Assembly (NCBI GenBank): GCA_035415725.1
Contig: DAOOGN010000088.1
Coordinates: forward strand, 1 to 18,843
Length of the DNA stretch: 18,843 nucleotides
Reading direction: 5' to 3'
Origin: DSWT01 sp035415725
GTDB lineage: Bacteria; Chloroflexota; Anaerolineae; B4-G1; SLSP01
Shown here in pieces: positions 1 through 6,905 of this stretch (the first letter of the stretch is position 1; each line of letters opens with the position of its first letter). A program made the position numbers and the translations under genes. The notes beneath the pieces were generated by a model that was not told the origin of the DNA, ran no database searches, and worked only from the letters and a program-made list of their open reading frames with translations.

Positions 1-28
1 AACCTGGCATAGGGAATAAGTGGCTTCG

Positions 29-46
29 TCAGGTTTACTAACCTGA
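29..46. promoter_or_regulatory. Inverted repeat upstream of the ppk2 pair, possible operator
   Basis: The sequence shows a perfect 7-bp dyad, TCAGGTT-TACT-AACCTGA. An extra half-site (AACCTG) is present at the very start of the window. It lies about 90 bases upstream of the first ppk2 gene. It could be a binding site for a dimeric regulator or a small hairpin. No run of T follows directly, so a terminator of an unseen upstream gene is less likely. No gene is visible in positions 1-137; the rest is AT-richer leader sequence. Confidence 0.3.
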
Positions 47-137
47 ATAGATACGATTTTTGGTCCTTAGCGGCTAAAATCGGCGAGAATCTGCGTCCAT
101 TTCTCGACACCGCAACTCTTATCCACCGGAGGACATG

Positions 138-914
138 ATGCTGGAAAACGTGGACCTCGAACAGAAGCTGCGGAAGAACACCTACCAAAAGCAGCGTCCC
201 AGGCTTCAGCAGCGCCTGTACACCTTGCAAATAGCCTGTCGGGATGCGGGCATCCCCGTCATCATCGTTTTTGAAGGCTGGGATGCCGCCGGCAAAGACG
301 CCGCCATGAAAATGCTGACCCAAAAACTCGATCCGCGCAGCTTCACCCTCCACAACATCCAGCCGCCCCGTACCTACGAGACCCGTATGCCGTGGCTCTG
401 GCGCTTTTGGCTCAAGATCCCCCGTTATGGCGATATGGCAATTTTCTATCACAGTTGGTACGAGCGCGTCTTGACCGACCGTGTCGAAACAGGTCTGCTC
501 CGCCAGGACTTGCATAAAGCCTATCGAGACATCGGCACTTTCGAACGCACGTTGGCAGACGATGGGTATGTCATCGTCAAACTTTTCTTCCACATCAGCC
601 AGGAAGAACAGGCGCGGCGCTTCAACGCGATGCAGCGTGATCCTTTGTCTAGCTGGCGCGTCCGGCCGGAACACTGGGAACGGCATCATAAGTACGCGCA
701 GTATGTCGTCGCCATCGAAGAGATGCTGCAATACACCGCTGCTTCTCCATCGCCGTGGGAAATCATCCCCGCAACGGATGAGCGCTGGGCGCGTATCGCT
801 ACTTTCGCGGCGGTCATCCGGCGTATGGAGGACGCCCTCCAGGCGCGAGGGCAGGTGTTGCCGCCGGACACCACCGATGAAGACGAAATTCCGTCCGTAG
901 ACGAAGGAGCCTGA
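138..914 (+). CDS. PPK2-family polyphosphate kinase-like protein, first of a tandem pair
   Basis: Probable polyphosphate:nucleotide phosphotransferase of the PPK2 family, a cytosolic P-loop kinase fold that moves phosphate between polyphosphate and AMP/ADP-type nucleotides. The 258-aa protein is a single PPK2 domain. It has a clear Walker A, GWDAAGKD (residues 47-54), the family's LWRFW element (about 87-91), and a lid-like segment FHISQEEQARR (about 141-151). The usual (N/D)RSWY Walker B-type motif reads YHSWY here (104-108), so two normally conserved positions differ. Two ATGs are adjacent at 135 and 138; the GGAGG at 128-132 sits only two bases from the first and five from the second, so 138 is preferred. 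The next ppk2 gene starts three bases after the stop. In the two-domain polyphosphate:AMP phosphotransferase (Pap) of Pseudomonas the N-terminal domain is also degenerate, so this gene may be a regulatory or structural partner. Family call is secure; activity is uncertain. Confidence 0.88.
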   Translation: MLENVDLEQKLRKNTYQKQRPRLQQRLYTLQIACRDAGIPVIIVFEGWDAAGKDAAMKMLTQKLDPRSFTLHNIQPPRTYETRMPWLWRFWLKIPRYGDMAIFYHSWYERVLTDRVETGLLRQDLHKAYRDIGTFERTLADDGYVIVKLFFHISQEEQARRFNAMQRDPLSSWRVRPEHWERHHKYAQYVVAIEEMLQYTAASPSPWEIIPATDERWARIATFAAVIRRMEDALQARGQVLPPDTTDEDEIPSVDEGA

Positions 915-917
915 CCC

Positions 918-1763
918 ATGTTACAGGCCATCGACCTGAGCCAGAGTTTGTCACGTAAAGCCTACAAGCAGGAACTTTTGCGCGCTCAGTTGCAGTTTCG
1001 CCAACTGGCCTATCAGCTCTATCTGAACCAACGCTCGTTGGTGGTGGTTTACGAAGGGATGGACGCTGCCGGTAAAAGCAGCAACATCAAGTATGTCACC
1101 GAACGACTGGACCCCCGCGGCTACGAGATTTATTCCATCGCGTCGCCGGAAAATGAGGAGCGCACCCACCATTATCTGTGGCGTTTTTGGCGCTGTCTGA
1201 TGCCGCCGGACAAAAAGCAAATCCTGATCTTCAACCGCAGTTGGTACGGGCGCGTCTTGGGCGACCGGGTGGAGGGGATTTATCCCAAGAATGTATGGCG
1301 GCGCGCTTACCGGGAGATCAACGAATTCGAGCGGCAACTGGTCGAGGCGGACATCATCATCGTGAAGTTCTGGCTCCACATCAGCCCGGAAGAGCAACAG
1401 CGGCGTTTAGCGGCGCGCGAACAGGCCACTCACAGAGCCTGGAAAGTCACCTCCCAAACCTGGGACAATCACGCCAAGTGGGCACTGTACGAGGAAGCCG
1501 TAGAGGATATGTTGCTTCGTACCAGCACGGTCCCGGCTCCGTGGACCATCGTGGAGAGCGACGACAAGCGCTACTCGCGCGTCAAAACCACCCAAACACT
1601 GGTCGAAAAGTTAACGCGGGAACTCAACTACCAGCCTGAAGACCTCTTACAAACATCGTCCGGCGAGTTTCCAGAAAAAACGTATGGTCTGTTTGAAGCG
1701 GCGCCCATCGAACCCTCATCACTCTCCGATGTGCCAGATACCCCGGTGACCGATCATCCATAG
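918..1763 (+). CDS. PPK2-family polyphosphate:nucleotide phosphotransferase, second of a tandem pair
   Basis: Cytosolic PPK2-family kinase of 281 aa. Walker A is GMDAAGKSS (47-55), followed by YLWRFW (86-91), an intact FNRSWYGRVLGDRVEG motif (105-120), INEFE (134-138) and the lid-type KFWLHISPEEQQRR (150-163). All catalytic elements known for PPK2 are present, and the motif wording resembles the C-terminal, active domain of the two-domain AMP-phosphorylating Pap enzyme. AMP or ADP is therefore the likely acceptor, though substrate cannot be read from sequence alone. GAAGGAG at 903-909 is a good ribosome site for the ATG at 918, and the three-base gap to the previous gene implies one transcript. 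The last 45 bases overlap the 3' end of ppk1 on the other strand. The C-terminal 40 residues or so are acidic and Pro/Ser-rich and look like a disordered tail. Confidence 0.92.
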   Translation: MLQAIDLSQSLSRKAYKQELLRAQLQFRQLAYQLYLNQRSLVVVYEGMDAAGKSSNIKYVTERLDPRGYEIYSIASPENEERTHHYLWRFWRCLMPPDKKQILIFNRSWYGRVLGDRVEGIYPKNVWRRAYREINEFERQLVEADIIIVKFWLHISPEEQQRRLAAREQATHRAWKVTSQTWDNHAKWALYEEAVEDMLLRTSTVPAPWTIVESDDKRYSRVKTTQTLVEKLTRELNYQPEDLLQTSSGEFPEKTYGLFEAAPIEPSSLSDVPDTPVTDHP

Positions 1764-3866
1764 CTGCGAATTGATTTCTTCTTCACCCGGTCGGGGACGA
1801 ACACGCTTGTAAGCGCCTTCGGGCATCAAGACGCGCGCCTGAACATTGTCTCGCAGGTGAACGCGCAAAATGTTGTCACGAATGGCGACGCGCAGGTCGG
1901 GATCTTCCACCGGGAAAAGCGTCTCCACCCGGCGGTCCAGGTTGCGCGGCATAAGATCGGCGCTGCCCAAAAGGATTTCCTCATCTCCGCCATTGTGAAA
2001 GTAGAAAATGCGCGGGTGTTCCAGGAAACGCCCAACGATGGAAGTGACACGGATGTTCTCGCTCACGCCAGGCACACCGGGTCGCAAACAGCAGATGCCG
2101 CGTACCTGCAAATCCACCTTTACCCCGGCCTGCGAGGCGCGATAAAGCGCGATGATGCACTCCTTATCCACCAACTGGTTCATCTTGAACGCCAGAGAAC
2201 CGTCACCGGTCTTCTGGTGGGCCTCGATCTCACGCTCGATGCGCGCAATGATGCCCGTGCGGATCCCGTGCGGCGCGACCAGCAACTTGCGGTAATGGTT
2301 CAAACGTGAATAGCCGGTCAACGTGTTGAACAGGTCGGCGACGTCAGCCCCGATGTCTGGATCCACCGTGAAGTACCCCATGTCGGTGTAAATGCGCGCG
2401 GTCACGGCATTGTAGTTGCCCGTCGCCAGATGAACATAGCGCTTCATCCCGTCCGGCTCGCGCCGCACCACCATGCACACTTTGGCATGCGTCTTCAGTC
2501 CCACCAGCCCATAGGTCACGTGGACGCCGGCACGCTCCAAAGCACGCGCCCAGGTGATGTTGTTCTCTTCGTCGAAGCGCGCCTTGAGTTCCACCAGCAC
2601 GGCGACTTGTTTGCCATGTTCCCGTGCTTTGAGCAGCGCATCGACCACCGGCGCGTTCGTCCCGACGCGATACAACGTCTGCTTGATCGCCAGTACCTGC
2701 GGATCGCGCGCCGCCTCTTCCAGAAAATCTACCACCGGCGTAAAACTATCATAAGGATGGTACAACAGGATATTCTTCTTGCGACTGATGACGGCAAAGA
2801 TATTCTCCTCGCCGGCCAGGGCACGGGGCGTGAACGGAACGAAGGGCGTGTCCTTCAAATCCGGGCGATCCACCGACATCAACTTGATCACATCCGCCAG
2901 GCCGATGGGGCCATCCGCTGTGTAGACCAGATACGGCGGTATTTCGAGGTTGTTGGATAGGATGTCGCGGATATTCTTGGGCATGTGCTTATCCACTTCC
3001 AGCCGCACCGCCGAACCAAACTGTCGCCGCTCCACACTTTCTTCGATGGTCTCCAAAAGGTCAGCCGCCTCATCTTCCTCGATCTCCAGATCGGCGTCGC
3101 GCGTCACGCGGAAAGGATATGCCGCTACGACTTCGACGCCGGGGAAGAGCATCCCCAGGTTAGCCGCCACAACTTCCTCGATCCACACGAAGTTGTTATC
3201 CACGACGGTCTTCAATCCCAGGGGATCGTAATCGTCGGCTCTGGCCTCTTCGGGGATGCGCAGCAGCCGGGGGAACACGCCGGGGATTTTGAGGCGGGCG
3301 AAAAGTTCGCCGTGGAGTGGGTCGCGCACCACCACGGCCAGGTTGATGCTGAGGTTGGAAATGTGTGGGAAAGGGTGCCCCGGATCGAAGGCCAGCGGTG
3401 TGAGGACGGGAAAAATCTCCTGCTCGAAGTAACGCCGCAGCAATTTGCGCTGTTTACCCTTGAGATCTTCGTACTTCAGAATGTGGATGCCCTCGGCAGC
3501 CAGCTTGGGCAGCAGATCATTGAGCCAACAATTCATCTGCGTGGTCAAGGGCGGCAAAATTTCGCGGCGGATGGCGGCCAATTGTTCCGCCGGCGTCATT
3601 CCATCCGGCGGCGTCTCCACCACCCCCGCAACCAACTGCTTGTACAGCCCTGAAACGCGGATCATGAAAAACTCGTCGAGGTTGCTGGAGTAGATGGAGA
3701 GGAACTTAACCCGTTCCAACAGGGGGTGACGCTCATCCAAAGCCTCCTCCAACACCCGTAAATTCAACTGGAGAAAGCTCAATTCGCGGTTAAAATAGAG
3801 ACTTGGATCGTTCCAATCGATGGTTTTCCTCTCGTCAACGGCAGCATCGGGCTTCTTTTTCGGCAT
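1719..3866 (-). CDS. ppk1: Polyphosphate kinase 1
   Basis: Makes inorganic polyphosphate from ATP, reversibly, usually at the inner face of the membrane. The 715-aa length is normal for PPK1. The N-terminal domain opens with LYFNRELSFLQLNLRVLEEA and SSNLDEFFMIRVSG, followed by the head domain (HPFPHISNLSINLA) and two phospholipase-D-like C-terminal domains. The histidine in GLKTHAK (residue 460) fits the autophosphorylated His of E. coli PPK1 (His435), and the one in FLEHPRIF (617) fits the second essential His (His592). LATGNYNA and SADLMPRNLDRR are also present. The open frame extends 33 codons further upstream, but the start at 3866 is chosen because GGGAG lies about seven bases before it and the protein then begins MPKKK. 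It converges on the ppk2 pair with a 45-base overlap, so making polyphosphate and using it are encoded tail to tail. Confidence 0.97.
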   Translation of the reverse strand: MPKKKPDAAVDERKTIDWNDPSLYFNRELSFLQLNLRVLEEALDERHPLLERVKFLSIYSSNLDEFFMIRVSGLYKQLVAGVVETPPDGMTPAEQLAAIRREILPPLTTQMNCWLNDLLPKLAAEGIHILKYEDLKGKQRKLLRRYFEQEIFPVLTPLAFDPGHPFPHISNLSINLAVVVRDPLHGELFARLKIPGVFPRLLRIPEEARADDYDPLGLKTVVDNNFVWIEEVVAANLGMLFPGVEVVAAYPFRVTRDADLEIEEDEAADLLETIEESVERRQFGSAVRLEVDKHMPKNIRDILSNNLEIPPYLVYTADGPIGLADVIKLMSVDRPDLKDTPFVPFTPRALAGEENIFAVISRKKNILLYHPYDSFTPVVDFLEEAARDPQVLAIKQTLYRVGTNAPVVDALLKAREHGKQVAVLVELKARFDEENNITWARALERAGVHVTYGLVGLKTHAKVCMVVRREPDGMKRYVHLATGNYNAVTARIYTDMGYFTVDPDIGADVADLFNTLTGYSRLNHYRKLLVAPHGIRTGIIARIEREIEAHQKTGDGSLAFKMNQLVDKECIIALYRASQAGVKVDLQVRGICCLRPGVPGVSENIRVTSIVGRFLEHPRIFYFHNGGDEEILLGSADLMPRNLDRRVETLFPVEDPDLRVAIRDNILRVHLRDNVQARVLMPEGAYKRVRPRPGEEEINSQLWMIGHRGIWHIGE

Positions 3867-3951
3867 GATAAGCTCCCTTTCACGCGATCCACACCATCTC
3901 ACAAAGATTAGCAGCCCTTCAGGATTCCGTGGGGGCGAAATAAGAAACCGG

Positions 3952-4005
3952 CCACGGATTGACACGCGAAGTATAAAAAATCAGTGCAACCCGTGTCATC
4001 CGTGG
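3952..4005. repeat. Inverted repeat with 14-bp arms in front of ppk1
   Basis: CCACGGATTGACACG (3952-3966) is the reverse complement of CGTGTCATCCGTGG (3992-4005), apart from one extra T in the left arm. The arms enclose a 25-base AT-rich loop. The wording 'GTGTCATCCGTGGC' resembles dispersed intergenic repeats seen in several environmental bacterial phyla; that link is from general familiarity, not from a search. The rest of 3867-4327 has no credible gene. It also holds a separate GC-rich hairpin at 4150-4173 (8-bp arms GCGCGGGC/GCCCGCGC). Confidence 0.6.
3970..3999 (-). promoter_or_regulatory. Candidate sigma70-type promoter of ppk1
   Basis: Read on the minus strand there is ATGACA (3999-3994), an 18-base spacer and TATACT (3975-3970), each hexamer one base from consensus. 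Transcription would start near 3963, giving a leader of about 100 bases before the ppk1 start. The -35 box lies inside the right arm of the inverted repeat at 3952-4005, so that repeat may affect expression. No expression evidence is available. Confidence 0.45.
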
Positions 4006-4149
4006 CAAAAACTAAAGCCATTTTTCCACCACCACGCCAAGTCCCCCAGAACCAGAGTGATGAAATGACATCTAAACCTATTTTACTCTCTTGGGGCGGT
4101 GAATGCAACCCCACCACGCCATAGGATAGAGTGCCCATTATGGGGAAGT

Positions 4150-4173
4150 GCGCGGGCCGGTCCCCGCCCGCGC
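4150..4173. repeat. GC-rich 8-bp hairpin in intergenic DNA
   Basis: GCGCGGGC and GCCCGCGC form a perfect stem around an eight-base loop. No gene ends just upstream on the plus strand and there is no U-tract, so I do not call it a terminator. It may simply insulate the tRNA promoter or be part of decayed repeat DNA. Confidence 0.4.
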
Positions 4174-4284
4174 CTGGGCCGGCGGTGGCTCGGTGTCCTG
4201 AAGATCGGCTACAACTATTCAGGTATCATTCCCAGAGGGCTATTGACTCTTTTCCAATAACATTGCGACTTTTGTAGTCCTGGC

Positions 4285-4312
4285 TTGCCAAGAGCGGGCC
4301 TTATGTTATAAT
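4285..4312 (+). promoter_or_regulatory. Promoter of the tRNA-Gly gene
   Basis: TTGCCA (4285-4290), a 16-base spacer and a perfect TATAAT (4307-4312) preceded by TG at 4304-4305, giving an extended -10 (TGTTATAAT). A start near 4319 would place the tRNA 5' end about nine bases into the transcript, leaving only a short leader for RNase P to remove. The match and the position in front of a stable RNA gene make this the best promoter in the window. Confidence 0.75.
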
Positions 4313-4327
4313 TTCATTCGTTGACGT

Positions 4328-4399
4328 GCGGGTGTAGTTCAGTGGTAGAACGCATGCTTCCCAAGCCTGATGTCAGGGGTTCGAATCCCCTCACCCGCT
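4328..4399 (+). tRNA. tRNA-Gly, anticodon CCC
   Basis: A full cloverleaf can be folded: acceptor stem GCGGGTG/CACCCGC, D arm GTTC-AGTGGTA-GAAC, anticodon stem CATGC/GCCTG with loop TTCCCAA (anticodon CCC, reads GGG), variable loop ATGTC and T arm AGGGG-TTCGAAT-CCCCT. The discriminator base is T, as expected for bacterial tRNA-Gly. The anticodon stem has one mismatch (third pair, T against C). The 3' CCA is not encoded. A run of five T (4399-4403) follows directly and may end transcription. The gene stands alone, with its own promoter. Confidence 0.95.
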
Positions 4400-4607
4400 T
4401 TTTGTCCCCACCCTGGCGAATCTCTGTTTCCATGGGGCGCCGTTGTGCTTATCCTCCCTGCGTATCGCCTCCTGTTCCGGCTATGGATGACCCGAAGGCT
4501 CATCCGTTTTTCCCCCGCTTCCGCGCCCATGCGGAGCGTGAAAACGATGCTGCCTGTTTCCGGCGCGTTGTCGCAGTCAGGTGTATTTCAGAACGGAGGC
4601 AACTTTG

Positions 4608-4680
4608 CACCGCAGAGAGCGCAAAGTCCGCCGAGGTGTCAACAATCTCTCCGCGCTCGCGGCGAACTCGGCGGTAAAAT
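4608..4680. repeat. Degenerate intergenic inverted repeat
   Basis: CACCGCAGAGAGCGCAAAG at the left and a CGCGCTCGCGGCGAACTCGGCGGT-type right side are imperfectly complementary and flank a short middle. This wording resembles a widespread intergenic repeat style ('CACCGCAGAGAACGC...'), here decayed. The stretch 4400-4808 contains no convincing gene: the open frames there lack ribosome sites and one overlaps the tRNA. Confidence 0.4.
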
Positions 4681-4738
4681 CAGCGCGGCATCTGGCTTTG
4701 GCCCCTGAATTGAAATGCCCCCCTCGAAGTCGCAACAG

Positions 4739-4766
4739 TGGACACTTGCCGCAAGCACGATATACT
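4739..4766 (+). promoter_or_regulatory. Candidate promoter of the ThuA-SDR fusion gene
   Basis: TGGACA (4739-4744) and TATACT (4761-4766) are each one base from sigma70 consensus and are separated by 16 bases. Transcription would begin near 4773, about 35 bases before the start codon, leaving room for the AGGGAGGTGG ribosome site. Confidence 0.5.
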
Positions 4767-4808
4767 ATAGCTATGCGTAGTTTGTTTTTGGAACAGGGAG
4801 GTGGCAAA

Positions 4809-6152
4809 ATGCACGTATTGGTATTATCCGATGATCGCTGGCATCCGGCGCAAATAGCCCGCACGGGGCTGGCCCCTTTGATGGAACAAGGCTTTACGTT
4901 CGACTGGATCGAGAACGCCGCCGAATGGTCGGCGGAACGAATGGCCGGGTATCCCGTAGTGCTGTTCGTCAAATCCAACAACGTCTCGGCAAGCGACGAA
5001 AGCCCGTGGATGACCGAGGAAGTCGCAGCGGCTTTCGTAGATTACGTCCGCCGCGGCAACGGCTTGCTGGTGGTCCATTCTGGCTCTGCCGGCTATGCGG
5101 AAACGCCGACGTTTCGCGCCTTGCTGGGCGGCGTGTTCGTCAGTCACCCCCCACAGTGCCCGGTCACCGTAGAGCCGCAGGTGGGCCACCCCATCACGGT
5201 GGGCGTCACGCCGTTCACCGCCATGGATGAACACTACATGATGGCCTTGGATGACGCCGACGCCGACGTCTTCATGATCACGGTCTCGGCGCACGGCACA
5301 CAGCCCGGCGGGTGGACGCGCTTCGAGGGCGCGGGGCGCGTCTGTATGCTCACACCCGGCCACAACGTCGAAGTCTGGCAGCATCCTTCCTTCCAGACGC
5401 TGTTGAGCAACGCGCTTCACTGGTGCGCGGCGACGAAACGCACCGTCTTGGTCACCGGAGCGGACCGCGGCTTGGGCTTGGGCTTGACCGCCGGTCTGTT
5501 AGAACAGGGATGGCGCGTCTTCGCCGGCCAGTATATGCCCGCCTGGCCGGAGTTAGGTACGTTGGCCCGGCAATATCCCGGCGCCCTGCACATCGTCCCG
5601 TTGGATGTGGCTTCGGTGGAGTCGGCGCAGGCAGCGGCGCAGACCGTGGCTACACAGACGTCGCACCTCGATATGCTCATCAATAACGCAGGTGTCAGCA
5701 CGCCTACCAACCCCCGCACCATCCGCGAGGCGCAGGACTACGGCGAGATGCACCGGCTCTTCGACATCAACGCTTTGGGACCCCTGCGCGTGGTGGAGGC
5801 GTTCTTACCGCTGTTGGATCGGGGGACGTTCAAACGGCTATGTTTCGTCTCCTCGGAGGCCGGCAGCATCACCCGCAGTTACCGCGACGCCTGGTTCGGC
5901 TACTGCATGTCTAAGGCAGCGCTGAACATGGCCATCAAGAACCTGTTCAACTACCTGCGGCCCGCCGGCTACACCTTTCGCGTCTACCATCCCGGTTGGG
6001 TGCGCTCGTACATAGGCGGGCAGAAGAACAACGCAGCCGATCTGGAGCCGGAAGAGGCCGCGGCCTATGCCATCCCCTTCTTCGTCAATGCACGCGACGA
6101 CGAAGACCGGCTGGTCCTCGTCGATTACGAAGGCAACGAATGGCCGTGGTGA
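4809..6152 (+). CDS. ThuA-like domain fused to a short-chain dehydrogenase/reductase
   Basis: A 447-aa protein with two domains. Residues 1-206 look like the ThuA/trehalose-utilisation fold (class I amidotransferase-like): GNGLLVVHSG (84-92), GHPITVGV..F (126-136), DEHYMM (140-145) and PGHNVEVWQHPSFQ ending in NALHWCA. Residues 212-447 are a Rossmann SDR: TGADRGLG cofactor loop (216-223), NNAG (292-295), VSSEAGS (347-353), the catalytic YCMSK (Tyr365, Lys369) and HPGWV (394-398). The SDR should use NAD(P)H on an alcohol or ketone. ThuA proteins have been linked to keto-sugar formation from trehalose and related disaccharides, so a joint role in oxidised-sugar metabolism is a reasonable inference. 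The reading frame runs 76 codons further upstream through repeat DNA, but 4809 is chosen because AGGGAGGTGG (4794-4803) sits just before it. The frame is continuous, so the fusion is not a frameshift artefact. The exact substrate is unknown. Confidence 0.85.
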   Translation: MHVLVLSDDRWHPAQIARTGLAPLMEQGFTFDWIENAAEWSAERMAGYPVVLFVKSNNVSASDESPWMTEEVAAAFVDYVRRGNGLLVVHSGSAGYAETPTFRALLGGVFVSHPPQCPVTVEPQVGHPITVGVTPFTAMDEHYMMALDDADADVFMITVSAHGTQPGGWTRFEGAGRVCMLTPGHNVEVWQHPSFQTLLSNALHWCAATKRTVLVTGADRGLGLGLTAGLLEQGWRVFAGQYMPAWPELGTLARQYPGALHIVPLDVASVESAQAAAQTVATQTSHLDMLINNAGVSTPTNPRTIREAQDYGEMHRLFDINALGPLRVVEAFLPLLDRGTFKRLCFVSSEAGSITRSYRDAWFGYCMSKAALNMAIKNLFNYLRPAGYTFRVYHPGWVRSYIGGQKNNAADLEPEEAAAYAIPFFVNARDDEDRLVLVDYEGNEWPW

Positions 6153-6205
6153 CGTTTCTATCAGCAGATTAAGCCGATTGAGTATCTCTTTCAGGGAGGG
6201 AACCG

Positions 6206-6718
6206 ATGGATTTCGAGCATCTCAAACACTTGATGGCGTATCACACAGAGATCATCCGTTTGTTGACAGCGGATGTTTCCCCTGAACAGGCACAGTGGAA
6301 ACCGGACGCGGACACCTGGTCGATCGTGGAAATCATCAACCATCTCTGCGACGAAGAACGCGAAGATTTCCGTCCCCATCTGGACATTGCCCTTCACAAA
6401 CAGGAGGAAGGCTGGGGATGCATCAGCCCCTTCGCGTGGGTCAAGGAGCGCCGTTACAACGAGCGCGACCTCGAGACGTCCGTGCAGAACTTCCTCGCCG
6501 AGCGCCGCGCATCGCTGGCGTGGCTCGACACCCTGGAGTCGCCCCATTGGGAGGTGAGTATGCCGGCATCCTGGAATGACAATATACGCGCCGGCGATAT
6601 ATTCGCCTCCTGGGTCGTCCACGATCTATGGCATATCCAGCAATTAACGCAGATTCGCCGGGCGTATACCATCGCGCAGGTGGCCCCGTATAGCGCGGTG
6701 TACGCGGGCACACTGTGA
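6206..6718 (+). CDS. DinB superfamily protein
   Basis: A 170-aa protein of the DinB/YfiT-like four-helix-bundle superfamily, typical in length. Members bind a metal through three histidines and many act as thiol-dependent transferases; the substrate is usually unknown. The expected ligands are visible: His46 in WSIVEIINHLCDEER and His139/His143 in VVHDLWHIQQL near the C-terminus. AGGGAGG (6193-6199) is a strong ribosome site seven bases before the ATG. It follows the ThuA-SDR gene by 53 bases on the same strand with no terminator between them, so cotranscription is likely. Nothing in the sequence ties its activity to sugars. Confidence 0.88.
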   Translation: MDFEHLKHLMAYHTEIIRLLTADVSPEQAQWKPDADTWSIVEIINHLCDEEREDFRPHLDIALHKQEEGWGCISPFAWVKERRYNERDLETSVQNFLAERRASLAWLDTLESPHWEVSMPASWNDNIRAGDIFASWVVHDLWHIQQLTQIRRAYTIAQVAPYSAVYAGTL

Positions 6719-6727
6719 AACCCGGCC

Positions 6728-6819
6728 TCAGTAGATTTCATTGTGCCTGGTCTGGATCGTCAGGTCCAGACCGGAACGGGGATCTGACGATCTTCTCGGA
6801 GCCATTGGTGATCTACTGA
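6728..6819 (+). promoter_or_regulatory. Nested, mutually exclusive hairpins between dinB-like gene and yicI
   Basis: An outer perfect 9-bp stem (TCAGTAGAT 6728-6736 with ATCTACTGA 6811-6819) encloses two competing stems: GGTCTGGA/TCCAGACC (6749-6756 with 6765-6772) and GATCGTCAG/CTGACGATC (6755-6763 with 6784-6792). The inner two share bases and cannot form together. Such layouts occur in attenuators and in palindromic intergenic elements. There is no U-tract. The region ends about 87 bases before yicI. Confidence 0.5.
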
Positions 6820-6905
6820 AGCTACAAAAGTCTCATCAGCTTGAATTCATTCATCCGTTGCCGCATTCGTGGGCGGCAACCATCTGTTCATCAGGAGGCT
6901 AGGTT

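Noticed and set aside
3867..3965. 33-codon upstream extension of ppk1
   Set aside because: The internal ATG at 3866 has a good ribosome site and gives a normal PPK1 N-terminus; the extension overlaps the promoter and inverted repeat.
4321..4677. Open frame of 118 codons overlapping the tRNA
   Set aside because: It begins in the tRNA gene itself, lacks a ribosome site and has no protein-like features.
4581..4808. 76-codon upstream extension of the ThuA-SDR gene
   Set aside because: It reads through degenerate repeat DNA and the likely promoter; the ATG at 4809 has AGGGAGGTGG just before it.
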